Shown: positions 10,766 through 17,222 of the stretch, in pieces | How positions within the stretch are numbered: position 1 is the first letter of the stretch | How the letters are laid out: each line of letters opens with the position of its first letter | Assembly: GCA_003539495.1 (NCBI GenBank) | Contig: DPPB01000009.1 | Coordinates: forward strand, 18,511-37,413 | DNA: 18,903 nt | DNA from: Oscillibacter sp. | Lineage (GTDB): Bacteria > Bacillota > Clostridia > Oscillospirales > Oscillospiraceae | Reading direction: 5' to 3' | The notes under the pieces: generated by a model | Seen by the model: the letters and a program-made list of their open reading frames with translations, nothing else | Told to the model about the DNA's origin: nothing | Database searches by the model: none | Made by a program: the position numbers and the translations under genes

Positions 10766-10786
10766 CGCCAAAAAAAGGGGTATGAT
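10758..10786 (+). promoter_or_regulatory. Sigma-70-type promoter for iclR
   Basis: TTGCAA (10758-10763), a 17-nt spacer and TATGAT (10781-10786). The predicted start is near 10793, about 30 nt before the regulator's ATG. It is back-to-back with the symporter promoter; the two -35 boxes lie about 37 nt apart. Confidence 0.6.
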
Positions 10787-10821
10787 ATGTATGTATTTTC
10801 ATAATGTGGAAAGGATTGCCC

Positions 10822-11595
10822 ATGAAAGACAACAACAATTCCGTCCAATCCATTGATCGTGTATTGGACATTTTGGAGGCGCTGTCCGCTGCGCCCCAGG
10901 GCCTTGCCCTGTCGGAGCTGGCGGCGGCCACCTCTCTCCACGCCAGTACCGCCCACCGGCTGCTGGCATCGCTGGTGGGTCGAGGCTATGCGCGCAAGGA
11001 TCCGGAGAGCGGGAAATACCGCCTGACCCTGCGGCTGTATGAGATTTCCCGCCGGGTGTCCTCCGTTCTGGACCTGTTCACCGCGTCAAAGCCCATTTTG
11101 GAGGCCTTGTCCAACGAGGTCAAGGAGGTGATCCACCTGGTGGAGCGAGACGGGAACGAGGTGGTCTACCTGTACAAGTTTGAGCCCTTTTCCCGCCCCA
11201 TCAATATCACCTCCTCCGTGGGCCTGCACAACCCCATGTACTGCACCGGCGTGGGAAAAAGCATCATGGCCTACCTGCCCGAGAAGGAGGTGCGCACCAT
11301 TTGGGAGCAGACCCAGGTCGTCCGCTTCACACCTAAGACCATCGCCACCTGGGAGGATCTGCAGGCGGATCTGGCTCTCATTCGTCAGCGCGGCTACGCC
11401 ATTGATGACGAGGAGCACGACCTGGGTGTCCGGTGTGTTGCGGCCCCTATTTTCAACTGGAACGGCATGCCTGTAGGTGCCATGAGTATTTCCGGCCTGT
11501 CAGTCCGGATGACCGATGCCACCATTGAGAATTTTGCCCCCAAGCTGCTGCACACCGCCGGGGAGATCAGCAAATCTATGGGCTGGCGCCCCTGA
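10822..11595 (+). CDS. IclR-family transcriptional regulator
   Basis: A 257-residue two-domain regulator of usual length. An N-terminal winged helix-turn-helix has its HTH at about 29-51 (LALSELAAATSL then the STAHRLLASL recognition helix). A GAF-like effector domain carries the family segments YCTGVGKSIMAYLPE (140-154) and GYAIDDEEHDLGVRC (191-205). The ATG at 10822 has GGAAAGGA six nt upstream; an in-frame ATG at 10804 lacks a site and would overlap that sequence. These proteins typically bind small organic acids or catabolic intermediates and control adjacent transport and catabolic genes. Its divergence from the symporter points to control of that operon, possibly with autoregulation. The convergent amidohydrolase is a less likely target. 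Confidence 0.93.
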   Translation: MKDNNNSVQSIDRVLDILEALSAAPQGLALSELAAATSLHASTAHRLLASLVGRGYARKDPESGKYRLTLRLYEISRRVSSVLDLFTASKPILEALSNEVKEVIHLVERDGNEVVYLYKFEPFSRPINITSSVGLHNPMYCTGVGKSIMAYLPEKEVRTIWEQTQVVRFTPKTIATWEDLQADLALIRQRGYAIDDEEHDLGVRCVAAPIFNWNGMPVGAMSISGLSVRMTDATIENFAPKLLHTAGEISKSMGWRP

Positions 11596-11621
11596 AGCGC
11601 GGCACATTTTCCCCCAAAAAC

Positions 11622-11651
11622 CAAGGCACCCTCTTTACAGAGGGTGCCTTG
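11622..11651. repeat. 30-nt inverted repeat, first copy (bidirectional terminator-like)
   Basis: A perfect 13-bp stem (11622-11634 with 11639-11651) and TTAC loop, starting 26 nt after the iclR stop. On the minus strand it is followed by GGTTTTTGG, so it could end transcripts in that direction; on the plus strand there is no direct U-run. It is identical to the copy at 11854-11883 except for one loop base. Confidence 0.75.
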
Positions 11652-11676
11652 CAGTGTGTTAAAAAGCCTCGCAGAG

Positions 11677-11847
11677 TTTGCCGCCCGCAGGCGGCAAAGA
11701 AATAAAACCATTTTCTCTCGCGACATGTGCGTGAGAGAAAATACCGCTCAGGCTGCCAGTGTGGAATTTGTCCGTCTGCGACGGACAAATTATGCGCGCA
11801 GCAGACTGCAAATCCTTTTGTCGGAAAAACCCGGAGGGTTTTTCGAC
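11677..11847. repeat. Cluster of four hairpins between iclR and the amidohydrolase
   Basis: Four inverted repeats in 171 nt. (1) 11677-11685/11690-11698, 9 bp, loop CGCA. (2) 11710-11722/11730-11742, 13 bp including one G-U pair. (3) 11765-11776/11780-11791, 12 bp, 3-nt loop. (4) 11820-11832/11836-11847, 12 bp with one bulged G. No coding region is evident. The density is far above what two convergent terminators need, and the layout resembles a composite intergenic repeat unit. I recall similar hairpin strings in Oscillospiraceae genomes but could not check this. Confidence 0.7.
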
Positions 11848-11853
11848 AGTCTC

Positions 11854-11883
11854 CAAGGCACCCTCTTTGCAGAGGGTGCCTTG
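11854..11883. repeat. 30-nt inverted repeat, second copy
   Basis: Stem 11854-11866 with 11871-11883, loop TTGC. It differs from the first copy only by A to G in the loop and is in the same orientation. It lies 17 nt beyond the amidohydrolase stop, where it can serve as that gene's terminator hairpin, although no long U-run follows on the minus strand. Confidence 0.75.
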
Positions 11884-11900
11884 ATCTGTTCATTTCTATA

Positions 11901-13181
11901 TTACAGGAATTTATCCAGCTCTCGCTCGGCTTTTTCCATTTTTTTGACCTTCGAGCTGCGGTAGAGGTTACCCCGAGCCATGACCAGGTCCATATGGCGG
12001 AGGGCCTTCAGATCCTCCAGGGGATTTCCCTTTGTAACGACGAGGTCCGCACACTTGCCCGGCTCCAGGGAGCCGGTCTCCTCCCCCAGGCCCACCAGCC
12101 GGGCGTTGCCCAGGGTGGCCGTATGCAGAGCGAAGGCATTGGAGACATTGCAGAGCTTGTGGAAGTAATAGACCTCCCGCCACATGTCGTAGTGTGTGAT
12201 GTAGGGGCAGCCGGTGTCAGTGCCCAGGCCCACGGGGATGCCGTTTTTCAGGCATGCCTTGGCGCAGTCGATGATGCCGTCCATGACGAGCCTACCGTTG
12301 TACTGCTCCGTTTCCGATGCACCGGTAACGCTGCGGTCAAACATGGCGTAGGGCAGAGCCGGGGAGACGGTGGCAATGTGGCAGGCTTTCCGCTCTTTGA
12401 ACAGGTGCAGGATCTCCTCGTCCGGCTTGGCGCCGTGCTCAATGGTGTCCACCCCGCCCTCCAGGGCCACCCGGACCCCCTGGGGGCTCTCTACATGGGC
12501 GGCCACCGGCAGGCCCATGGCATGGGCCTGGTCACAGGCGGCCTTCACCACCTCCGGGGGCATTTTCAGCTCTCCGGGCTCGCCCTTGCTCTTGGCGTCC
12601 AGCACACCGCCGGTGATCATCAGCTTAATAAGATCGGGCTTATCCTCTGCGATTTTTCGCACTAGAGCCGCCGCCTCCTCCGGAGAGGTGGCTTCGTAGG
12701 CCAGGGACCCGGCCATGTGTCCCCCGGGCACGGACACCGCCATGTTACCCGCCAAAATCCGGGGGCCCATAGCCTTGCCGGATAGGATCTTATCCCGCAG
12801 GCAGGAGTCCACCGCCTGGATGCCGCCCACGGAGCGCAGGGTGGTCACGCCGGAGAGCAGCTCCGTCTTGGCATAGCCTGCGCAGACCCGGAAGGTGATG
12901 GCCCGGAGTAAGGCATTGCTGGTCATCAGACGGACGATCTTTTTCGTGTCCTTCTGCTTGACAGTGGGCCTTCCCGAGGCGGGCAGGTGGACATGGAGGT
13001 TAATAAGCCCCGGCATCACATAGCCATCGGCCAGGTCGATCCTTTCATAATCCGATCCCTCTGTGCCGGCGGGGACGAGGGCCTCGATCCGGTCACCGTT
13101 TACAAGGATGCTCAGGCCCGGCCGGGGCTGCATGGTCTCCGTGCCGTCCAGCAGGATGCCGTTTATCAGTGCGTATTTCAT
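11901..13181 (-). CDS. Metal-dependent amidohydrolase (imidazolonepropionase/prolidase-like group)
   Basis: A 426-residue TIM-barrel hydrolase of the amidohydrolase superfamily. A full binuclear metal site is visible: H63 and H65 (NLHVHLP), K186 as the likely carboxylated lysine (DLIKLMITGG), H229 (AAHVES), H249 (TIEHGA) and D322 (GLGTDTG). The small beta-sandwich is formed by the two ends, including SLEPGKCADLVVTKGNP (371-387). Members cleave C-N bonds in cyclic amides, dipeptides and related compounds in the cytoplasm; the substrate is not evident. It is the last gene of the operon with the corrinoid methyltransferase fusion, 20 nt downstream of it. It may process a methylated nitrogen compound before or after demethylation, but that is only context. 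Confidence 0.9.
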   Translation of the reverse strand: MKYALINGILLDGTETMQPRPGLSILVNGDRIEALVPAGTEGSDYERIDLADGYVMPGLINLHVHLPASGRPTVKQKDTKKIVRLMTSNALLRAITFRVCAGYAKTELLSGVTTLRSVGGIQAVDSCLRDKILSGKAMGPRILAGNMAVSVPGGHMAGSLAYEATSPEEAAALVRKIAEDKPDLIKLMITGGVLDAKSKGEPGELKMPPEVVKAACDQAHAMGLPVAAHVESPQGVRVALEGGVDTIEHGAKPDEEILHLFKERKACHIATVSPALPYAMFDRSVTGASETEQYNGRLVMDGIIDCAKACLKNGIPVGLGTDTGCPYITHYDMWREVYYFHKLCNVSNAFALHTATLGNARLVGLGEETGSLEPGKCADLVVTKGNPLEDLKALRHMDLVMARGNLYRSSKVKKMEKAERELDKFL

Positions 13182-13189
13182 AGGATACG

Positions 13190-13196
13190 CTCCTTT
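13190..13196 (-). promoter_or_regulatory. Ribosome binding site fixing the amidohydrolase start
   Basis: AAAGGAG on the minus strand, 8 nt from the ATG at 13181. A competing ATG at 13205 overlaps the upstream stop codon (ATGA) and would add eight residues, but it has no site of its own. The downstream ATG is preferred. Confidence 0.7.
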
Positions 13197-13201
13197 CTGT
13201 T

Positions 13202-14932
13202 TCATTTTGCCGGATGGGTCAGCCGGTCTACGGCGGCCCGGGCGGCGGAGGCAGCGTCAGGAGTGTAGAGGTCCGCATGGATCTCATCGCAGAAGCTCTG
13301 GCTGATGGGCGCACCGCCCACCATAATGCACACCCGATCCCGGATGCCGGCTTCCCGGGCCAGGTCCACCACCTGGCGCATCTGCTGCATGGTGGTGGTC
13401 AGCAGAGCCGAGCAGGCGATGATGTCGCAGTGATGCTCCCGGGCTGCGTGAATAAATTCCTCCGGCGGCACGTCGGCCCCCAGATCATACACCTGGATAT
13501 TGCTGCCCTCCAGCATGATTTTCACCAGGTTTTTGCCGATGTCGTGCATGTCGCCCCGGACGGTACCGATGCAGGCCGAGCCGATGGTCTGCCGGGCGCC
13601 GTGGGCATCCACCATATGGGGCTTCAGCAGCGCTGTGGCGGCGGCCATGCATCGGGCCGCCATGAGCATCTCCGGCACAAAGGCCCGGCTGGCGGAAAAA
13701 TCCTCCCCCAGCTGGTTCATGCCCCGGATCAATCCGCCGGAGAGGATGGCTTGGGCATCTATGCCCAGGGAAAGGGCCTGCTCCGTAAGAGCCAGCACCT
13801 TCTTCTGCTGGCCCCGCTTGAGAACTCCGGCCAAGTTGGAAAGAATGTCGCCGGCCTCCGTCTCGACCTTTGGGGCAGCCGTTCTTGTTTTTTGCGGGGC
13901 AAAACTACGCCGGGGCACCGGCGGCAGGTTAAAGGTCGGCAGGTGGAACCGGGCGTTGTAGGCATCGATGGTCTCATCGATATACCGGTCGATATGAGGA
14001 TAGACGGCGCCGGGGAGGCCGTAGGTGATGGATGGAATAAAGTGGCCCCCGGGCGCACAGGCGCACAGGGTGTCCTCGGTGTAGGAGCGTATCTCCTCCG
14101 GCGTGGCGTCTGCGCGGTCTATGGCTGCGCCGATGCCGCCCATGAGCACCAATTTGCCCCCCAGGTGCCGCTGTAGAGCGGGGATGTCGTTTTCCGGCAG
14201 GACCCCCTGCCAGACCTGGATGCCGATCTCGGCCATGTCGTCCACAATGGGCGCCAGGTAGGAGTCGGCGTGGTGGACGGCGATGCACCCCCGTGAGCGG
14301 ATATAGCCATAGAAGCGGCGGTAGGGCTCCTTGAAGAATTCCCGCCACATATCCGGGTGCATGAACAGGGCGTCCTTGGTGCCCCAATCATCATGGGAGA
14401 AGATCACGTCCGGGTGCAGATTGTCTATAAGCAGCTTTACATAGCCCAGGCGGTAGTCGGTGATGTAGTCGATGAGCCGGTGCATTTCCTCCGGATGCTC
14501 ATAGAGGGCGGTGAGGGTGTTTTCAAAGCCCATGAGGAAGTGGCACTGCTCAAAAATGCCCGTGCCCATAAAGCCCGCCAGAAGCTTTTCCTCCCCGGCG
14601 GCAGAGCGGGCGGCGGTGCGGCAGGCCTCCCAGCCCTGGGTGCAGTTGGCCGCCAGGTCCGGGGCGTGGACCGTCTCCTCCCAGCGCGTTACATCCGGGC
14701 AGACGGTGAGGTCATCTGTATGGACGGGGATAGCACCCGGCGCATCCTCCGGAAAGCTGATGGTGGTGCCCCAGCGGTCCCGGCTGACGGTGCCCCGGCG
14801 GCGGTTTCCCCGCAGGTAGGTGTTAATAGGGTCATTGAGGCACATATGCAGGGCCTCATATTGCTTGAGCATGCGCTCCGGGTGACCATCCGGCTGCAGC
14901 AGCTCCAAAAAAATTTCCTTAGGGGTTTGCAT
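13202..14932 (-). CDS. Fusion of URO-D-type methyltransferase domain and corrinoid-binding domain
   Basis: A 576-residue two-part protein. Residues ~1-335 match the uroporphyrinogen decarboxylase/MtaA-type barrel, used in methanogens and acetogens for methyl transfer to or from corrinoids. After a proline-rich linker (~335-360), a helical cap (~361-440) and a Rossmann domain (~450-575) form a corrinoid-binding module with the GDMHDIGKN motif; H463 is the expected cobalt ligand. The chloromethane enzyme CmuA has a comparable methyltransferase-corrinoid fusion. Where MtaA-type enzymes have a zinc His-X-Cys, this one reads HHADS (220-224), so metal binding may differ. Its GGAGGAG site lies in the end of the upstream DUF2284 gene, with a 6-nt gap, indicating coupling. 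The substrate is unknown and no reductive activator is visible nearby. Confidence 0.9.
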   Translation of the reverse strand: MQTPKEIFLELLQPDGHPERMLKQYEALHMCLNDPINTYLRGNRRRGTVSRDRWGTTISFPEDAPGAIPVHTDDLTVCPDVTRWEETVHAPDLAANCTQGWEACRTAARSAAGEEKLLAGFMGTGIFEQCHFLMGFENTLTALYEHPEEMHRLIDYITDYRLGYVKLLIDNLHPDVIFSHDDWGTKDALFMHPDMWREFFKEPYRRFYGYIRSRGCIAVHHADSYLAPIVDDMAEIGIQVWQGVLPENDIPALQRHLGGKLVLMGGIGAAIDRADATPEEIRSYTEDTLCACAPGGHFIPSITYGLPGAVYPHIDRYIDETIDAYNARFHLPTFNLPPVPRRSFAPQKTRTAAPKVETEAGDILSNLAGVLKRGQQKKVLALTEQALSLGIDAQAILSGGLIRGMNQLGEDFSASRAFVPEMLMAARCMAAATALLKPHMVDAHGARQTIGSACIGTVRGDMHDIGKNLVKIMLEGSNIQVYDLGADVPPEEFIHAAREHHCDIIACSALLTTTMQQMRQVVDLAREAGIRDRVCIMVGGAPISQSFCDEIHADLYTPDAASAARAAVDRLTHPAK

Positions 14933-14938
14933 AGCGTT

Positions 14939-15475
14939 TCACTCCTCCCGGCAGAGTACACAGGCCGTATAGGTCATGGTCTGTGCGCCGTAATTATATT
15001 CCAGGCCCGATTGGCGGCATATATCGCTGACCCACAGGCCATAGGCCTCCATGGACGACAGCCGCCTGGCCGGGTAGCGGCAAGGGGCCGATGGGCAGGT
15101 GCATTGGCGGCAAAGGGTGCAGGCCCCTGCCGTAAGGGCCAGGCAGTCCGGATGCAGCAGCCGGGCCTGCCGGGCAAAGCTCTCAAAGGCTTTTTTGTGC
15201 TGCCGGGCCAGGCGCTGCATACCCTGGTAATCAAATTCATCGGCCAAGGAACCGGTGGTCTGCACCAGAACACCGCTGCGGCACCGGCGAATCTCCTCCT
15301 CTGCCCGGGCCAAGGAGCCGCACCTCGGCGGGCAGGCCCAGTTTTTGCCGTACTGCCCGCAGCGGTCCGCCGCGCACATCTCCCGCACGGAGGGCAGGGG
15401 CCGGAAGGCCGAGAGGTTCGCCGGCGCCCAATGGGAAAAGCCGTTTTCTTTCGCCAAAGTCATCAGCCGCTCCAT
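14939..15475 (-). CDS. DUF2284 cysteine-rich predicted metal-binding protein
   Basis: A 178-residue protein with two cysteine groups: C34, C39, C48 and C52 (around CGQYGKNWACPPRC), and C119, C122, C125, C127 and C132 (GACTLCRQCTCP then PCR), plus C172 and C175 near the end. This fits the DUF2284 family, which probably carries iron-sulfur clusters; the SSMEAYGLWV stretch (140-149) is also typical. No biochemical role is established that I know of. It leads the operon with the corrinoid methyltransferase fusion, so electron delivery or corrinoid reactivation is an attractive idea but unproven. The start was chosen at an ATG with GGAGGG (15482-15487) six nt upstream, rather than a TTG 24 nt earlier. 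Confidence 0.85.
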   Translation of the reverse strand: MERLMTLAKENGFSHWAPANLSAFRPLPSVREMCAADRCGQYGKNWACPPRCGSLARAEEEIRRCRSGVLVQTTGSLADEFDYQGMQRLARQHKKAFESFARQARLLHPDCLALTAGACTLCRQCTCPSAPCRYPARRLSSMEAYGLWVSDICRQSGLEYNYGAQTMTYTACVLCREE

Positions 15476-15481
15476 TGGCAC

Positions 15482-15487
15482 CCTCCC
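15482..15487 (-). promoter_or_regulatory. Ribosome binding site fixing the DUF2284 start
   Basis: GGAGGG on the minus strand, 6 nt before the ATG at 15475, within a longer G-rich run. It favours the ATG over the in-frame TTG at 15499. Confidence 0.7.
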
Positions 15488-15492
15488 CCCTC

Positions 15493-15521
15493 TTGACAAA
15501 GCCTGCCGAGATTGCTAAAAA
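15493..15521 (+). promoter_or_regulatory. Possible promoter for the homocysteine methyltransferase
   Basis: TTGACA (15493-15498), a 17-nt spacer and TAAAAA (15516-15521; 4 of 6 matches). It would start near 15528 and give a leader of about 170 nt. An alternative -10, TATAAT at 15556-15561, has no good -35. The transcript would begin inside the region also transcribed by the divergent minus-strand promoter. Confidence 0.35.
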
Positions 15522-15540
15522 TTATAGTAGGCAAGCTAAC

Positions 15541-15559
15541 TACAGTATAGTACAGTATA
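15541..15559. promoter_or_regulatory. Direct repeat TACAGTATA x2 at the divergent promoters
   Basis: TACAGTATA occurs at 15541-15549 and 15551-15559, a 10-bp period, so both copies face the same side of the helix. The pair covers the -10 box and start region of the minus-strand promoter. This is a plausible operator for a regulator not encoded next to it. Confidence 0.4.
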
Positions 15560-15582
15560 ATAAGGGTAATTGCTTGTGTCAA
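15554..15582 (-). promoter_or_regulatory. Sigma-70-type promoter for the DUF2284-methyltransferase-amidohydrolase operon
   Basis: On the minus strand: consensus TTGACA (15582-15577), a 17-nt spacer and TATACT (15559-15554). The predicted start is near 15547, about 70 nt before the DUF2284 ATG. It is among the best promoter matches in the window. Confidence 0.7.
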
Positions 15583-15700
15583 GTATCCCGCACTTCCCCG
15601 GTGTAAAAACCTGCGCCGGGAAATCAGAAAATAACGGAACTCTTTTCCATGCCCTATCCGGGGCTTTTCTATGAGTATTTAATGAAACGGAGGACGCATT

Positions 15701-16918
15701 ATGCAAATTCAATTCCCCCTGATCCTGGACGGCGCTACAGGCACCGAGCTGCAAAAACGGGGCTTTACCGGCGACGTAAGTGCCGAGGAGTGGGTGCTGG
15801 CCCACCCGGAGGCCATTGCGGATATCCAGCGCGGGTATGTGCAGGCCGGGAGCCAGGTGCTCTACTGCCCCAGCTTTGGTGCCAACCGCCAAAAGCTGGA
15901 GGAGCACGGGATCTTCAACAAAACCGCGGACTATAACCGCCGCCTGGCGGAGCTCTCGAAAAAGGCGGCAGAGGGCCGGGCCCTGATAGCCGGGGATCTC
16001 TCCCCCACCGGGCTGTTTCTGGCGCCCATGGGCCAGGCGTCCTTTGAGGAGCTGGTGGACATTTATGCGGATCAGGCAGCAGGCTTGGAGCAGGCCGGGG
16101 TGGACCTGTATGTCATCGAGACCATGATGACCCTGTCCGATGCCCGGGCAGCGGTGCTGGCTGTGCGTAATGTCAGCGAAAAGCCCATCCTGGTCACTTT
16201 TACCTGCGATGAAAATGGCCGCAGCATCTCCGGAACGGACATTACAGCGGCGCTGACGGTGCTCCAGGGCATGGGCATCGACGCTTTCGGCCTCAACTGC
16301 TCCGCCGGGCCCCGGGAGATGCTGCCGCAGCTGAAGCGGCTGCGGGAATATGCACGGGTGCCGCTGATCGCCAAGCCCAACGCCGGGATGCCCCAGATCG
16401 TGGACGGCAAGGCGGTATATCACTGCCCGCCGGAGGAATTCACGGCCCTGGTGCCGGAATTTCTGCAGGCAGGGGTGGCCATCTTCGGCGGCTGCTGCGG
16501 CACGGATGCAGGGCACATCGCGGCACTAAAAAAAGCTCTGGACGGGGCGCAGATCACGCCTCCCGCGCCGCAGCACACGGCGCTCCTCCCGGCGGCCACG
16601 GAAAAGCTGCCCATGTATTTGCCGGTGGATGCCAGGCACGGAGCGGTGATCGCCGTGACGGAGAGCCTGGAGGACGATCTGCTGGAGGCCATGGACGGGG
16701 ACGAGCCTATGGTGGCTGTGGCACTGACAAGCCCGGCAGACGCAGAGGCCCTGGGGGACGTGCAGTACATGATTCAAAAGCCCCTGTGCCTGGTGTGCGA
16801 TGACGGGGATGTGCTGGAGGCTGCGCTGCGAGTCTATCAGGGCCGGGCGCTGTATGAGGGCCCGGTGCCGGAGGAGCGGCTGGAAACGCTGCGAAAAAAG
16901 TATGGCGTGATCTATTAA
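15701..16918 (+). CDS. Homocysteine S-methyltransferase domain protein with a reduced C-terminal region
   Basis: A 405-residue protein. Residues ~1-285 form the homocysteine-binding barrel found at the N-terminus of MetH. Its zinc ligands are C200 (GLNCSAGP) and C265-C266 (GGCCGTDAGH), and the DGATGTELQ start is typical. It would move a methyl group onto homocysteine to make methionine, taking it from a corrinoid protein or another donor. The cobalamin domain of MetH is absent. Residues ~300-405 look like a shortened pterin-binding domain: PLCLVCDDGDVLEAALRVY (361-379) and GRALYEGPV resemble one conserved strand-helix unit, but most of the barrel is missing. The ATG has GGAGG (15689-15693) seven nt upstream. 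It is divergent from the corrinoid methyltransferase operon, which could supply its methyl donor. Confidence 0.88.
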   Translation: MQIQFPLILDGATGTELQKRGFTGDVSAEEWVLAHPEAIADIQRGYVQAGSQVLYCPSFGANRQKLEEHGIFNKTADYNRRLAELSKKAAEGRALIAGDLSPTGLFLAPMGQASFEELVDIYADQAAGLEQAGVDLYVIETMMTLSDARAAVLAVRNVSEKPILVTFTCDENGRSISGTDITAALTVLQGMGIDAFGLNCSAGPREMLPQLKRLREYARVPLIAKPNAGMPQIVDGKAVYHCPPEEFTALVPEFLQAGVAIFGGCCGTDAGHIAALKKALDGAQITPPAPQHTALLPAATEKLPMYLPVDARHGAVIAVTESLEDDLLEAMDGDEPMVAVALTSPADAEALGDVQYMIQKPLCLVCDDGDVLEAALRVYQGRALYEGPVPEERLETLRKKYGVIY

Positions 16919-17089
16919 GCGTGGGGAACAAAAGCCGCCGGGGCTAAGGCGCAAAGCAGCCGCATCAAAACGGCGACAGATGCCACGGGCAGAGCGAAGC
17001 GGGACAGCTTATCCCAAACGGATCCACTGATACTCCCGGGTAAGGCAATGGCAAATTTACGGTTTCTGAACGGTTTGCAGCGGGGCTCC
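16919..17089. other. Non-coding gap with no recognised element
   Basis: I see no terminator with a U-run after the homocysteine methyltransferase and no known riboswitch core. On the minus strand an open frame (17223 down to 16915) ends in a hydrophobic stretch, VWDKLSRFALPVASVAVL, reminiscent of transporter C-termini. It lacks an obvious start or ribosome site, so I do not call it a gene. Confidence 0.4.
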
Positions 17090-17118
17090 TTGACTTTTAC
17101 GGTGCAATGCGCTAAAAT
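17090..17118 (+). promoter_or_regulatory. Sigma-70-type promoter for the sodium symporter
   Basis: TTGACT (17090-17095), a 17-nt spacer and TAAAAT (17113-17118). The start is expected near 17125, giving a leader of roughly 98 nt that contains two hairpins. Confidence 0.6.
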
Positions 17119-17137
17119 GTGAACAGTTTGAGGAACC

Positions 17138-17207
17138 GCCTGCGGAGCAGGCAAAAATAAAAAGAGCCGCAGCGCCGGAAGCTTTTCCGGGGCGGATTTT
17201 TTGCGGC
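17138..17207 (+). promoter_or_regulatory. Leader hairpins with an attenuator-like terminator before the sodium symporter
   Basis: A first hairpin GCCTGC-GGA-GCAGGC (17138-17152) is followed by an A-rich linker. A second hairpin has CCGGAA (17175-17180) with TTCCGG (17185-17190), extended by CCGC (17167-17170) with GCGG (17192-17195), and then six T residues (17197-17202). GCCGCA (17166-17171) can alternatively pair with TGCGGC (17202-17207), which competes with the terminator's outer stem. The U-run ends 10 nt before the ribosome site. No known riboswitch class is recognised. Confidence 0.5.
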
Positions 17208-17222
17208 CGGACGGGAGAAGCA

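Noticed and set aside
11622..11883. CRISPR array or tRNA cluster
   Set aside because: The hairpins differ from each other in sequence and spacing, there are no regular spacers, and no cloverleaf with CCA-type ends is seen.
13182..13205. Upstream ATG for the amidohydrolase overlapping the preceding stop codon (ATGA)
   Set aside because: Translational coupling is conceivable, but there is no ribosome site before it and an AAAGGAG sits between it and the better ATG.
15583..15700. SAM or cobalamin riboswitch ahead of the homocysteine methyltransferase
   Set aside because: The gene's function invites one, but I find neither the S-box core nor a B12 box. The GCCC/GGGC stem with TTTT near 15651-15667 is too short to call a terminator.
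15536..16516. A 326-codon minus-strand open frame opposite the homocysteine methyltransferase
   Set aside because: No motifs, and it overlaps the promoter region and the true coding strand of a clear enzyme.
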